Below are positions 1 to 6,811 of a stretch of 13,242 nucleotides of DNA, piece after piece. The position numbers and the translations under genes were made by a program. The notes under the pieces are model-generated. The model saw only the letters and a program-made list of their open reading frames with translations. It searched no databases and was not told the origin of the DNA. This DNA comes from Candidatus Babelota bacterium (GTDB taxonomy: Bacteria > Babelota > Babeliae > Babelales > Vermiphilaceae): assembly GCA_013213985.1 (NCBI GenBank), contig JABSSP010000167.1:1-13242 (forward strand), read 5' to 3'. Numbering within the stretch: position 1 is the stretch's first letter; each line of letters begins with the position of its first letter.

Positions 1-110
1 ATTACCCTGAATTTGCCCAATTTTTAATTGATTCAGGGATAGAATCGATTTCCTTTAACCCTGATGCGATTATTCCCTTTTTAGAGTGGTACGCAAATAG
101 AAATGCCTAA
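1..110 (+). CDS. ppsA: phosphoenolpyruvate synthase, C-terminal end (partial)
   Basis: Reading from base 3, the frame gives 35 residues, YPEFAQFLIDSGIESISFNP and 15 more, before TAA at 108-110. The pattern Y-P-x-F-A-x-F-L, then G-I-x-S-I-S-x-N-P-D, is the conserved end of the PEP-utilising TIM-barrel domain of PEP synthase (pyruvate + ATP to PEP + AMP + Pi). Pyruvate phosphate dikinase ends in a related but different way, so PpsA is preferred. Only the tail is visible, so catalytic residues cannot be checked. A terminator-like hairpin follows at once. Confidence 0.75.
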   Translation, partial: YPEFAQFLIDSGIESISFNPDAIIPFLEWYANRNA

Positions 111-147
111 TACCGAGCCAAGTAGGCATAGAGGGTACTTTTTTTTC
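111..147 (+). terminator. probable rho-independent terminator after ppsA
   Basis: TACC at 111-114 can pair with GGTA at 134-137, enclosing a small GCC/GGC hairpin (117-119 with 125-127). Alternatively AAGTA at 120-124 pairs with TACTT at 136-140. A run of eight T (139-146) follows. The stems are short, so the call rests mostly on position and the T-tract. Confidence 0.45.
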
Positions 148-211
148 ATAAAAATTTAAGCTTTTTTACAGTGATAAGCGTAAAAAGTCTAGTAAATAGG
201 TACTTTTGGCC

Positions 212-240
212 TTGACGAGGTTTTCAATTTGTACTATTAT
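212..240 (+). promoter_or_regulatory. sigma70-type promoter of the DEAD-box helicase gene
   Basis: TTGACG at 212-217 and TATTAT at 235-240 are separated by exactly 17 bases. Each differs from consensus at one position. Transcription should begin near 247, leaving a leader of about 124 nt before the ATG at 371. Confidence 0.7.
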
Positions 241-251
241 AAAAAATACTT

Positions 252-296
252 ATGGCGGGGATGAGAGCTGGTCCCCATCTCTGGGGAGTGTCTCCA
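252..296 (+). promoter_or_regulatory. G/C-rich structured leader of the helicase mRNA
   Basis: Within a very AT-rich region, three short stems compete. GGGGA (257-261) pairs with TCCCC (272-276); CCCC (273-276) pairs with GGGG (283-286); GGAG (285-288) pairs with CTCC (292-295). The first two are mutually exclusive, as are the second and third. Long structured leaders are known for csdA/deaD cold-shock helicase genes, so autoregulation or temperature control is possible. That role is inference. Confidence 0.4.
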
Positions 297-370
297 TCAA
301 GCATCTATTCTATCTCGTTTCGACATTCTTATTTTTATGATTATTACAGCTTCGTTTAATAAGGTTTATA

Positions 371-2098
371 ATGCCAAAATTTAATGAATTTTCGTTGCAT
401 CCTCAATTAGTTGAATCTCTTTCAAAGCTTGGTTTTACTGATCCAACTGAGATACAAGAAAAAGCAATTCCTCTTTTAATTGAAAAAGATAGAATTGATT
501 TTCATGGTCAGGCTCAAACAGGAACAGGTAAAACACTTGCGTTTGGAATCCCATTGATTCAGCGAATTAAGGTCGATGAACACAAAACACAGGCGCTTGT
601 TATTGCGCCAACCCGGGAATTAGTTTTACAAATCTGTAAAAGTTTACGTGAAGTAGCAGTACCATTAGGTATCTCAATTGAGCCTATTTATGGTGGTGAT
701 TCTATTCTAGGTCAAATCAGACGTCTTAAAAAAGGTGTACACATTGTTGTGGGAACGCCAGGGCGTTTGCAAGATCATTTGCGTCGTAAAACACTTTCTT
801 TTTCTTCTTTACAAACATTAGTCCTTGATGAAGCAGATATTATGCTTGATATGGGCTTCAAACAAGAAGTAGAAGAAATTCTTAAATACGCGCCAAAAGG
901 GCGTAACATTTGGTTGTTTTCAGCAACTGTTAAAGATGGTGTGCGCCAATTAATGCGCAAGCATATGTCCGATACTGTTACGGTGGAAACAAGCCAAAAA
1001 GAAGTTGGTTCAAGTAAGACTACACAATATTATTCTATCATACCAGACAGAGATCGCTTAGAAGCGTTGCTTCGTTTTATTAATGTGAGCTCCGAATTTT
1101 ACGGTATCATTTTTGCTCAAACAAAATTACGTACCGCTGAACTTGCACAACAACTTAATCGTTTAGGGTATAGAGTTGGTGCATTGCATGGTGACATGGA
1201 TCAAGCGCAACGTAATCGTGTGACTGAACAATTTAGAAAAAGACAATATACCATCTTAGTTGCGACCGACGTTGCAGCACGTGGAATCGATATTGCCGAT
1301 TTAACTCACGTTATTAACTATTCAATTCCAGAAGATCACGACAGTTATGTGCATCGCATTGGAAGAACAGGTCGTGCAGGTAGTGAAGGTATTGCAATTA
1401 GTTTTATAAAACCGTACGAAGTGCGAACGATACGATTGTTTGAAAAAAAATTCGGTGTTTCAATTAAGCCAATTGATGTTCCGGGTGAAAAAGAAGTTAC
1501 ACAAGCAAAACTTGCTGAAGTACAAAGTTATGTGCAAGAAGCACAAAAACCATCTACTGCACAAGAGCCAGTAACTAAAAAAATTCGTGGTTTACTTGGT
1601 GAATTTGATACTGAACAACTTTCTACTCTTTTAGCAGATATGCTTAATGACAAGTTCTTCAAAGTATTAACGCTTGGACGTGATAATCTGAAAAGTTTTA
1701 AATCAACATCAAGTTATGATTTAAATGCGTCACATTCAGCTGAAGGTGCAGAAGAATTAATTCTTTTCTTAGGCACTGACGATGGCGTCGATAAACAAGA
1801 TGTTATTAATGTCTTGCGTACATTACCTTCTGCAACAGAAGAAATGATGGCGCGAGTTCGCGTACTCAAACGCAGAACATTTATCAAAATGCCAAATGGC
1901 GATGCAGAAAAAGTTGCAAAAGAAATGCGTGGAGCTTCACTGTGCGGACGCAGAGTTCGCGTGACAGTTGGCATTGATCGCGGTCCACAAGGTGGTTTCC
2001 GTGGACGTGGCGGCAACTTTAGTAGTAGCAACAACAGGGGAAATGGAAATCGCGGTGGACGTAGCAATCGATTTGGTCGTCCAGCTAGTCGCAGATAA
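371..2098 (+). CDS. deaD: DEAD-box ATP-dependent RNA helicase, DeaD/CsdA-like, with RGG tail
   Basis: A cytoplasmic helicase of 575 residues that unwinds short RNA duplexes with ATP, in ribosome assembly, RNA turnover or cold adaptation. Visible motifs: Q motif FTDPTEIQ (22-29), Walker A AQTGTGKT (48-55), PTREL (80-84), GG (108-109), TPGR (129-132), DEAD (153-156), SAT (184-186), ATDVAARGID (298-307), HRIGRTGR (328-335). After a linker (about 370-405), the C-terminal part at roughly 475-540 looks like the DbpA-type RNA-binding domain. The last 35 residues are rich in Gly, Arg, Asn and Ser with RGG/GRGG motifs. The length lies between DbpA (about 457) and E. coli DeaD (about 630). The start is ATG with AAGG six bases upstream. 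Promoter, leader and terminator make it monocistronic. RhlE is less likely because of the C-terminal RNA-binding domain. Confidence 0.93.
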   Translation: MPKFNEFSLHPQLVESLSKLGFTDPTEIQEKAIPLLIEKDRIDFHGQAQTGTGKTLAFGIPLIQRIKVDEHKTQALVIAPTRELVLQICKSLREVAVPLGISIEPIYGGDSILGQIRRLKKGVHIVVGTPGRLQDHLRRKTLSFSSLQTLVLDEADIMLDMGFKQEVEEILKYAPKGRNIWLFSATVKDGVRQLMRKHMSDTVTVETSQKEVGSSKTTQYYSIIPDRDRLEALLRFINVSSEFYGIIFAQTKLRTAELAQQLNRLGYRVGALHGDMDQAQRNRVTEQFRKRQYTILVATDVAARGIDIADLTHVINYSIPEDHDSYVHRIGRTGRAGSEGIAISFIKPYEVRTIRLFEKKFGVSIKPIDVPGEKEVTQAKLAEVQSYVQEAQKPSTAQEPVTKKIRGLLGEFDTEQLSTLLADMLNDKFFKVLTLGRDNLKSFKSTSSYDLNASHSAEGAEELILFLGTDDGVDKQDVINVLRTLPSATEEMMARVRVLKRRTFIKMPNGDAEKVAKEMRGASLCGRRVRVTVGIDRGPQGGFRGRGGNFSSSNNRGNGNRGGRSNRFGRPASRR

Positions 2099-2114
2099 TT
2101 ATAAATATAAGAAC

Positions 2115-2148
2115 AAAAAAAGAGCGGATTATTTCCGCTCTTTTTTTT
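2115..2148. terminator. strong bidirectional rho-independent terminator
   Basis: AGAGCGGA (2121-2128) pairs perfectly with TCCGCTCT (2134-2141) around a 5-base loop. It is flanked by A6 (2115-2120) and T-rich sequence to 2148, giving a U-tract on both strands. It sits between the convergent helicase gene and the minus-strand gene ending at 2161, and should serve both. Confidence 0.92.
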
Positions 2149-2160
2149 GTCTGTAGCTGA

Positions 2161-2730
2161 TTAAAGTAAATGCTCTATCGGCATGCCTTTTTCTAACAGT
2201 CTAAGGCGTTGTACATCCGTGAGTGCATTATTATGTATAAGTTCGAAATGAAGAAGTTTACTGCGCATTCGTTTAATAAACCCTTGTACCTTTCTTTTTT
2301 CTCCTATAGGCGGACCGTAAGGAGTATTTATGACCGACGTGGTCATATAGACTTCTAGTTGAACCCAAAGTAATAATAATAATCTTGGTATATCGTTAAT
2401 GTTTTTATCTATAGTATCGATCATTTGTTTTAGCTCTTTAAGTTCTTCCGGGCTAAAATCTTCTATGTCATTCTCTATCAAAAGCTTAACATCCTGCCAT
2501 GCATCTGCTAGAGATTCATCGATATGACCTTTACAGATTTCTAGAATTCTTTTTCCTTTTTCTTTTTCTCGTTGAAATTTTGTCTTGGTTCTTTGGTTAT
2601 ATTCATCTATCCACAATTTGTCTCTTTGGTATTCCTCTTCTTCGGTGAGTTCATTATCATCCTCTAAACAATATGCCATTGAGTTAATTGAAACTAATAT
2701 TGTTAAAATTAATATTAATTTTATTTTCAT
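2161..2730 (-). CDS. small exported protein of unknown function
   Basis: I do not recognise this 189-residue protein. It starts with a clear Sec signal peptide: MKIK, a hydrophobic stretch of about 14 residues, then SMAYC before an acidic segment. The cysteine is not in a good lipobox, so cleavage by signal peptidase I is more likely than lipidation. The mature part is highly charged and probably mostly helical, including E-rich and KR-rich stretches at about 28-65, an acidic E-E-L-K-E-L-K segment near 95-105 and an L-L-L-L-L-W patch near 117-123. It begins 18 bases after the broken AAA+ gene and looks co-transcribed with it. The 118-residue gene at 8423-8779 has the same position relative to the second AAA+ gene. 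The frame is intact and ends at the bidirectional terminator. Confidence 0.7.
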   Translation of the reverse strand: MKIKLILILTILVSINSMAYCLEDDNELTEEEEYQRDKLWIDEYNQRTKTKFQREKEKGKRILEICKGHIDESLADAWQDVKLLIENDIEDFSPEELKELKQMIDTIDKNINDIPRLLLLLWVQLEVYMTTSVINTPYGPPIGEKRKVQGFIKRMRSKLLHFELIHNNALTDVQRLRLLEKGMPIEHLL

Positions 2731-2748
2731 TGTAAAACTTTCGTTGTT

Positions 2749-3952
2749 TTAAAGAGTATGGACTTCATATGGACGTTGATTATGTGACAAGCTTTTGTTT
2801 TTAGATGTTTTCTTCTTAGACTTTTTAGATTCTTTTTTTGAAGAAGTTTTGTTGTACCAATACACCAGCCCAGCTATACAGTATCCTAGAGTAAGAATAG
2901 TTTTTATGGAGGTGTTATCATTTTTTCCGGAATACAGCATTTCTTGTGATTCATTGTCATTAGTCGATAGAAAACTATAATATTGCTTCATGTATTCCTG
3001 TTCTCTTTTTTCTGCTAATTCCTTTTGTAGTTTTTTTAGGTATTCTTGTTCTTCTTTCTTTTTTTCTTCTTGATAACGAAAATCATGAATATCACGAGCC
3101 TGTAAAATGTGATTTTCATTTATGGATGTAGCGTTTTCTTTTTTTGCGATTTTTTCTGCTTTCCATATTATATCTTGTAGAGTATATCGTTTGCATTTTT
3201 TTGTATTTTCTACAAGTTTGGCTATGTCTACTGTATTAGGTAATGAAGCTTTTTTAAAATAGTGTGTTATAAGATTATGTCGGCCTTTTATATCAAGTGG
3301 TGGCCACCAAAGTTCTATGGTACTAAATAAGTCTTCAGTAAAAATTTCCATCCCTTCCGCTGGTGAGAGTGGCCGAATACTCATGATGAGGGTAATGTTT
3401 TTATTTAACCAAGTTTTTTTCTATTTCTTTTTTTATGGCTAATGTAATATTGTAATAACGTGAACGGTCGCTGTAACTTTCAGTATCAAGGTTATAAAAA
3501 GAACGTCTATGATCAAGCCAAATAACAACAGGACGTTCATTTTTTTTGAGATGGTTTTGTACATGATCAAAAATTTTTGAGATAACACTTCTTGGTCTCT
3601 CATATATAATCTCATCCATATCAATATACAACAGATCTGCATTAAGCGTCTTTGTTATTCTTTTGACAGCGAGTTCATTTGCAGCTAGACAGTCACCCAT
3701 AAATAATAGGTTTGAGTGCAGTTCATTATTGGCTTGTCGTTCAATCGTATTATCAAGTGTTTGAAATACTACTTTTTGTTGGTCAGGGGAAAGATAATCA
3801 TCAATATCATAATGAGGTTTTTTTTGGGGTTTGATAAAAGGCAATTTTAAATATTTAATGGATTGTTCATTATCTTGCTGTTGTATAGGGCTTTAATTGC
3901 TTTGTATTATGAATGTAATGATAAACATCAATGATAGTAATATTTTCTTCAT
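2749..3952 (-). pseudogene. AAA+ ATPase-like gene with signal peptide, broken by a stop and a frameshift
   Basis: Three pieces belong to one gene. From ATG at 3952-3950 the frame reads a signal peptide (MKKILLSLMFIITFIIQSN) and meets TAA at 3895-3893. The same frame then stays open to 3401, covering an AAA+ N-terminal half. After a T7 run (3414-3420; A7 in the mRNA) similarity continues in the +1 frame, with NITLIMSIRP in the sensor-1 strand position, into the AAA+ lid (R-x2-L-I-x-H-Y-F, then V-D-I-A-K-L-V) and ends at 2749. Removing one A rejoins the frames. The P-loop position reads MGDCLAANE and the Walker B position IWLDHRR, so neither is canonical. The C-terminal third has a charged coiled-coil (about 105-135 of the last piece), a hydrophobic segment ILTLGYCIAGLVYWY and a Lys/Ser-rich tail. 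Either a decayed gene or a formerly non-catalytic AAA+ paralogue. Confidence 0.7.
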
Positions 3953-4031
3953 GTACTTCTCTAAAATTAGATTGATTGTATGAACTATTTTTATTCTCAA
4001 TAACCTATCACATCTGACAAATTTTTCATAT

Positions 4032-4382
4032 TTATTTTGAGACAATTTGTAAACGTTCAGCTTTAAATTTATCTATGTAAAGTCCTTTAAACATTTGCAA
4101 TGCGCAACGAATATAAAATGATAAATCTATATCTTTTTTTTGATCATCTAAAAGGGAAGTGATCATGACTTCGTCGGGTTTTTCTGTCCACTCCATACTC
4201 AGAGGCACTCCATCGGCATGAATAATGATTGGAAATGTTTCATATTCTAAAAATTTTTTAACCGTGTATATTTCTTTATCCCCGATAACAAAATAAAATT
4301 CTGCTGAAATTATGTTCTCAAATATGGGCATGAAACCGTGAGGTGTGCACACTTTAATGCAATACGTGTATAGATGTGACAT
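4032..4382 (-). CDS. hypothetical protein, 116 residues, in the toxin-remnant cluster
   Basis: Not recognised. The product is soluble, of mixed composition, with no signal peptide or membrane segment: an N-terminal beta-rich half (MSHLYTYCIKVCTPHGFMP) and a helical C-terminal part with LSFYIRCALQMFKGLYIDKF. The start is ATG at 4382 with AAAGG nine bases upstream, the same SD-spacing style as the WD40 gene. It begins 11 bases after the restored end of the frameshifted gene at 4394-4821, so toxin fragment, frameshifted gene and this gene form one minus-strand transcription unit. By position it could be an immunity or accessory protein of the nuclease toxin, but nothing in its sequence proves that. 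The frame is intact, unlike its two upstream neighbours. Confidence 0.55.
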   Translation of the reverse strand: MSHLYTYCIKVCTPHGFMPIFENIISAEFYFVIGDKEIYTVKKFLEYETFPIIIHADGVPLSMEWTEKPDEVMITSLLDDQKKDIDLSFYIRCALQMFKGLYIDKFKAERLQIVSK

Positions 4383-4393
4383 TGTAAGTACCT

Positions 4394-4821
4394 TTAAAAA
4401 TAACTTGCTTTAAGAGATATAATGGTAAATTCAGCATAGAGATCTACAAACTTTTCAATATAATAAGCAAAATCCATTCCATAGTGACCATCAAGAAAAT
4501 CCTTTTTTCTTCTGGGGTCGAGGCAACACCAACTTATTTTTATTTTATTTGACTTACTTTTGTATATTCTAATATTTATACTTTGATCGTTGTCTGTTAG
4601 CAGGAATGGACCATCCTCTATTTTTTTTCATCTTTAATAATCATTCTAAGGGCCAATTGCTCAACAGGTATTGACTCTGTAATTGTGCCTGTATCGGTGA
4701 CTATCTTTTTAAAAGTGTGATAAGCCAACTTAGCAGAGAGTGCTTTTTTAAGCACTGCCATTATATTTTTTTTTGAAAAGTTTAAATCTATCTTTCCATC
4801 AACTGAATGAATATAGCTCAT
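4394..4821 (-). pseudogene. frameshifted gene directly behind the nuclease-toxin remnant; candidate immunity gene
   Basis: From ATG at 4821 the frame gives 67 residues (MSYIHSVDGKIDLNFSKKNI onward) and stops at TAG 4620-4618, immediately after an A8 run in the mRNA (T8 at 4621-4628). In the -1 frame the sequence continues as IEDGPFLLTDNDQSINIRIY for about 75 more codons, to TAA at 4396-4394, with the same protein-like composition. One extra A in the run would restore a protein of about 142 residues. The ATG lies three bases after the stop of the nuclease-like fragment, an arrangement typical of toxin-immunity pairs. No immunity family is recognised, so that role comes from position only. Slippage at A8 could still yield full-length product. 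Confidence 0.6.
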
Positions 4822-4824
4822 TAT

Positions 4825-5139
4825 TTACCCTTCAATATATTTTATACCTTGTTCTTTAAGCCATGTTTGCCAAGACTCGGTGAATGAATGTTTAGAATGA
4901 ATTTCAAAGATTTTATTATTATTTTTGGCAATTGTATTTTGATGCATAAATGCTTGTTTAGCATTTTCCATTTGTGGAGCATCGAATGAAAATCGTTGCC
5001 AATTGACGTTCTTGCATTCTATATATCGGGTAGGGATAATAATATCCATTTCTCGTGAAGCTGTTCCAGCCTTCTTTTGAAGCCCCAATCCAATTATTTC
5101 TTCTTCCCGTACAACTTTTAATAAGGAGTTATAGAAATA
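4825..5139 (-). pseudogene. 5'-truncated restriction-endonuclease-fold toxin domain
   Basis: The frame is open from just after a TAA at 5142-5140 to TAA at 4827-4825, 104 residues. A TTG at 5088 could start an 87-residue product, but the protein-like sequence begins earlier (SLLKVVREEEIIGLG), so the 5' part of the gene is missing. The core GTASREMDIIIPTRYIECKN has the D-x(n)-E-x-K pattern of PD-(D/E)XK nucleases: counting from the TTG codon, D15, E24 and K26. This resembles the nuclease tips of bacterial polymorphic toxins. It is followed three bases later by another small gene, as in toxin-immunity modules. No Rhs or other delivery portion is present upstream, where the WD40 remnant lies instead. 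It is probably an orphan tip left by recombination. A free-standing nuclease is the alternative. Confidence 0.55.
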
Positions 5140-5209
5140 TTAAATAAAAATAAAAGGGTGAGAATTTTTTTGTACGACTTGTTTTTTTTGCTCTACTGTT
5201 TTTTGCTTC

Positions 5210-5722
5210 CTAACCAATTGTAAGTTCTTTCTTAACTTCGTTAACAATAGTTGTAATGAGTCTTTCCTTATCTATATTCCATATCTTGATTGTCCTGTCG
5301 TAAGATCCAGAGGCAAGCTGGGTTCCATCAGGGTTCCATGCCACTGACCTTACCCAGTCTGTATGACCATTGAGTGTATGCAAAAGTATACCCGCATGGG
5401 GATTCCATATCTTGATTGTCTCGTCGGAAGATCCAGAGGCAAGCTGGGTGCCATCAGGGTTCCATGCCACTGAGTTTACAAAGTCTCTATGATCATTGAG
5501 TGTCTTTTGATTTGGTAAGCCGAGATACCCAGCAATAGCTTCAATAACAGGCCCCTGGAATGAAGTTGTCATCATTTCCTTGCTCACAATTGCCAACGTT
5601 TGTTTTAAATCTGCAGTGTGTTCAAAAGGTTATTCATATTCTACTGGTGCTGCAGCGGCGTGCACAGCATGTAAAAAATGTAATGCGCTGAAAATGATCG
5701 CTGAGATTATAATTTTTTTCAT
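5210..5722 (-). pseudogene. exported WD40-repeat protein with an early in-frame stop
   Basis: ATG at 5722-5720 has AAAGG nine bases upstream and starts a good Sec signal peptide: MKKIIISAIIFSALHFLHA, then VHA-AAA. TAA at 5632-5630 is codon 31. The frame then stays open for another 140 codons to TAG at 5212-5210. The later part has two WD40 repeats of 42 residues, each with VAWNPDGTQLASGS, D-x-T-I-K-I-W and an H-T-D/H-R-D start. A WD40 propeller normally needs about seven blades, so two are far too few for a closed ring unless the protein oligomerises. A TTG at 5596 could start a 128-residue product without the signal. WD40 proteins act as binding scaffolds, and an exported one in a host-associated bacterium may contact host proteins (inference). 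It looks like a shortened, inactivated gene. Confidence 0.7.
5276..5503 (-). repeat. two near-identical 126-base WD40 repeat units
   Basis: Bases 5276-5377 and 5402-5503 match at nearly all positions with an offset of exactly 126 bases (42 codons). A 20-base stretch such as AAGATCCAGAGGCAAGCTGG is identical in both. Identity at the DNA level points to recent tandem duplication or contraction by recombination. Confidence 0.85.
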
Positions 5723-6034
5723 TGATAGTGCCTTTCTTGAGCTACTTTTTATTTATTAATTACGAAGAACTTACGTGTGCTTTAAAATACTGTTACAGGT
5801 GCTCCAGTGACTTTGCTAAGTCTTGCTTTTTTGTATGCCATATTAGTTTACATAAAGATCAATGCTATTGACCGTCTGGCCAAATACAATCCTTCACACA
5901 ATGATATCTCCATACTTTAAACGGGAAGCTTGCAAATATTGACACAGTGAGACGCATCTCATTTCTTAGTGTCCTTTTTATAGTGAGTAATAAATCATTG
6001 CTTACATGAAGAATATGATGCAAATAAAAGTGTA
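5723..6034. other. 312-base gene-free stretch with one nested hairpin
   Basis: No convincing gene on either strand. The minus strand has only short broken frames, for example 22 codons from an ATG near 5962 and a 19-codon frame ending just upstream of the WD40 leader. The one clear structure is GACAC (5941-5945)/GTGTC (5969-5973) enclosing TGAGA (5948-5952)/TCTCA (5957-5961), followed by CTTTTT at 5974-5979. It looks like a plus-strand terminator, although no plus-strand gene lies upstream. The WD40 promoter should be here, but no good -35/-10 pair was found. Confidence 0.4.
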
Positions 6035-6060
6035 GTAATAAATATCTATATTTTTATTAC
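6035..6060 (-). terminator. weak hairpin at the end of the HGGxSTG gene
   Basis: GTAATAA (6035-6041) pairs with TTATTAC (6054-6060), with an inner ATAT/ATAT pairing. It overlaps the stop codon at 6059-6057. The stem is all A/T and the downstream U-tract on the minus strand is poor, so function is uncertain. Confidence 0.3.
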
Positions 6061-6302
6061 ATATCAGCAAGATCATCGCGCCATTTCATCATTGTCCGCA
6101 TATATTCTCTTTCGGCAATTGCTTCAAGTGTATATAGTCCATGTTTGTAGTTAGCGCGTGCAGCTTTTAACTTTCCCTCTTCTGTTTTAGGACCCGTGCT
6201 TTTACCTCCATGTAAGCGGCAACGTCCGTTTTTCATTGATGGTTGTCTACATGGCTGATTAGCATTCTGGCGTGCTCGTGCACCGCATATAATTTTAGGC
6301 AT
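6057..6302 (-). CDS. HGGxSTG domain protein (mobile-element associated)
   Basis: An 81-residue protein with the diagnostic HGGKSTGPKTEEGK segment at about 30-43, preceded by cysteines at C6, C18 and C27. With H30 they form a likely small zinc-binding knuckle. The basic C-terminal half includes A-R-A-N-Y-K-H-G-L-Y. Proteins of this family are common on phages, plasmids and integrated elements. Their biochemical role is not established, though nucleic-acid binding is plausible from the knuckle and basic residues. ATG at 6302 has a perfect AAGGAG seven bases upstream. The companion gene at 6314-6705 would, if its frame were restored, end just before that SD, so the pair formed a tight operon. 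The frame is complete and of normal family size. Confidence 0.8.
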   Translation of the reverse strand: MPKIICGARARQNANQPCRQPSMKNGRCRLHGGKSTGPKTEEGKLKAARANYKHGLYTLEAIAEREYMRTMMKWRDDLADM

Positions 6303-6313
6303 GGGCTGCTCCT

Positions 6314-6705
6314 TTAGTTTTTGTGTTCATCCCTACTCCCCCCCCTAAACTCACCTGCTACTACTGCTTGACCACCATTATAACTTGAACATGTTGAACA
6401 GTCACCTTTTGTTCGCCCTTTCTTCTGTAGCGATTTAGTCTGTAGCGATTTAGTGTTTCTAGTGTATCGTTGGCAAGTCTCATTAGTTTTGTCGCACGGT
6501 TATAGTTTATATCAACGCCTGCAGATGTTTGATCTGGACTAGCGGCGTTTTTCAAACAAGCCATAGCATGATTATTTAGAGCTAAAATCCTGCTGCATAG
6601 CATGCCTTCATGAATATTATTTGGTTGCATGGCAATAAGTGCTTCATGTGTTCTTTTAATCATGTCAGCAGCGTCGGAATAATGAGACCTAAACATTGCT
6701 GTCAT
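6314..6705 (-). pseudogene. phage/plasmid-type protein, companion of HGGxSTG, with frameshifted C-terminus
   Basis: From ATG at 6705 the frame gives 114 residues to TAG at 6363-6361. The segment H-A-M-A-C-L-K-N-A-x-S-P-D-Q-T, then K-L-M-R-L, then R-R-K-G-E-Q-K-V-T-V-Q-H-V-Q-V, matches a family I recall from phages, plasmids and obligate intracellular bacteria, usually ending H-V-x-V-H-x-G-G-Q-A-x-V-G. Here that ending (NGGQAVVAGEF) is present in the -1 frame and runs to TAA at 6316-6314, immediately before the SD of the next gene. Losing one base after the codons for VQV explains this. The visible product therefore ends in an abnormal IMVVKQ. A 15-base tandem duplication adds LNRYR just before the break. 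No specific function is known. It may still be made with an altered tail. Confidence 0.65.
6424..6453 (-). repeat. perfect 15-base tandem duplication inside the gene
   Basis: TCTGTAGCGATTTAG occurs at 6424-6438 and again at 6439-6453. It duplicates five codons (NRYRL) in frame and is likely a recent slippage event. Confidence 0.9.
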
Positions 6706-6811
6706 AGTTGAGGCGAGTATATGATTTTTCCTTTTTGCGGAAATCTAGATTCTTTTTTGTAGTTATTCTTTCATGGAGAATGTATTAAATCAAGACTTTG
6801 CATATCAGTGG

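Noticed and set aside
1714..2067. 117-residue minus-strand frame rich in Pro, Arg and Leu, opposite the helicase C-terminus
   Set aside because: It is the antisense of the helicase's RNA-binding domain and RGG tail. Its composition follows from the Gly/Arg-rich codons on the other strand, and it shows no start signals.
2681..2730. Lipoprotein signal in the 189-residue exported protein
   Set aside because: The residues before the cysteine (S-M-A-Y-C) do not fit the usual L-x-G/A-C lipobox, so an ordinary signal peptide is preferred.
3405..3425. Programmed -1 frameshift at A-AAA-AAC in the AAA+ gene
   Set aside because: The heptamer is in the right register, but the -1 frame reads two codons and stops (CTT GGT TAA). 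The continuing similarity is in the +1 frame, so a -1 slip cannot join the parts.
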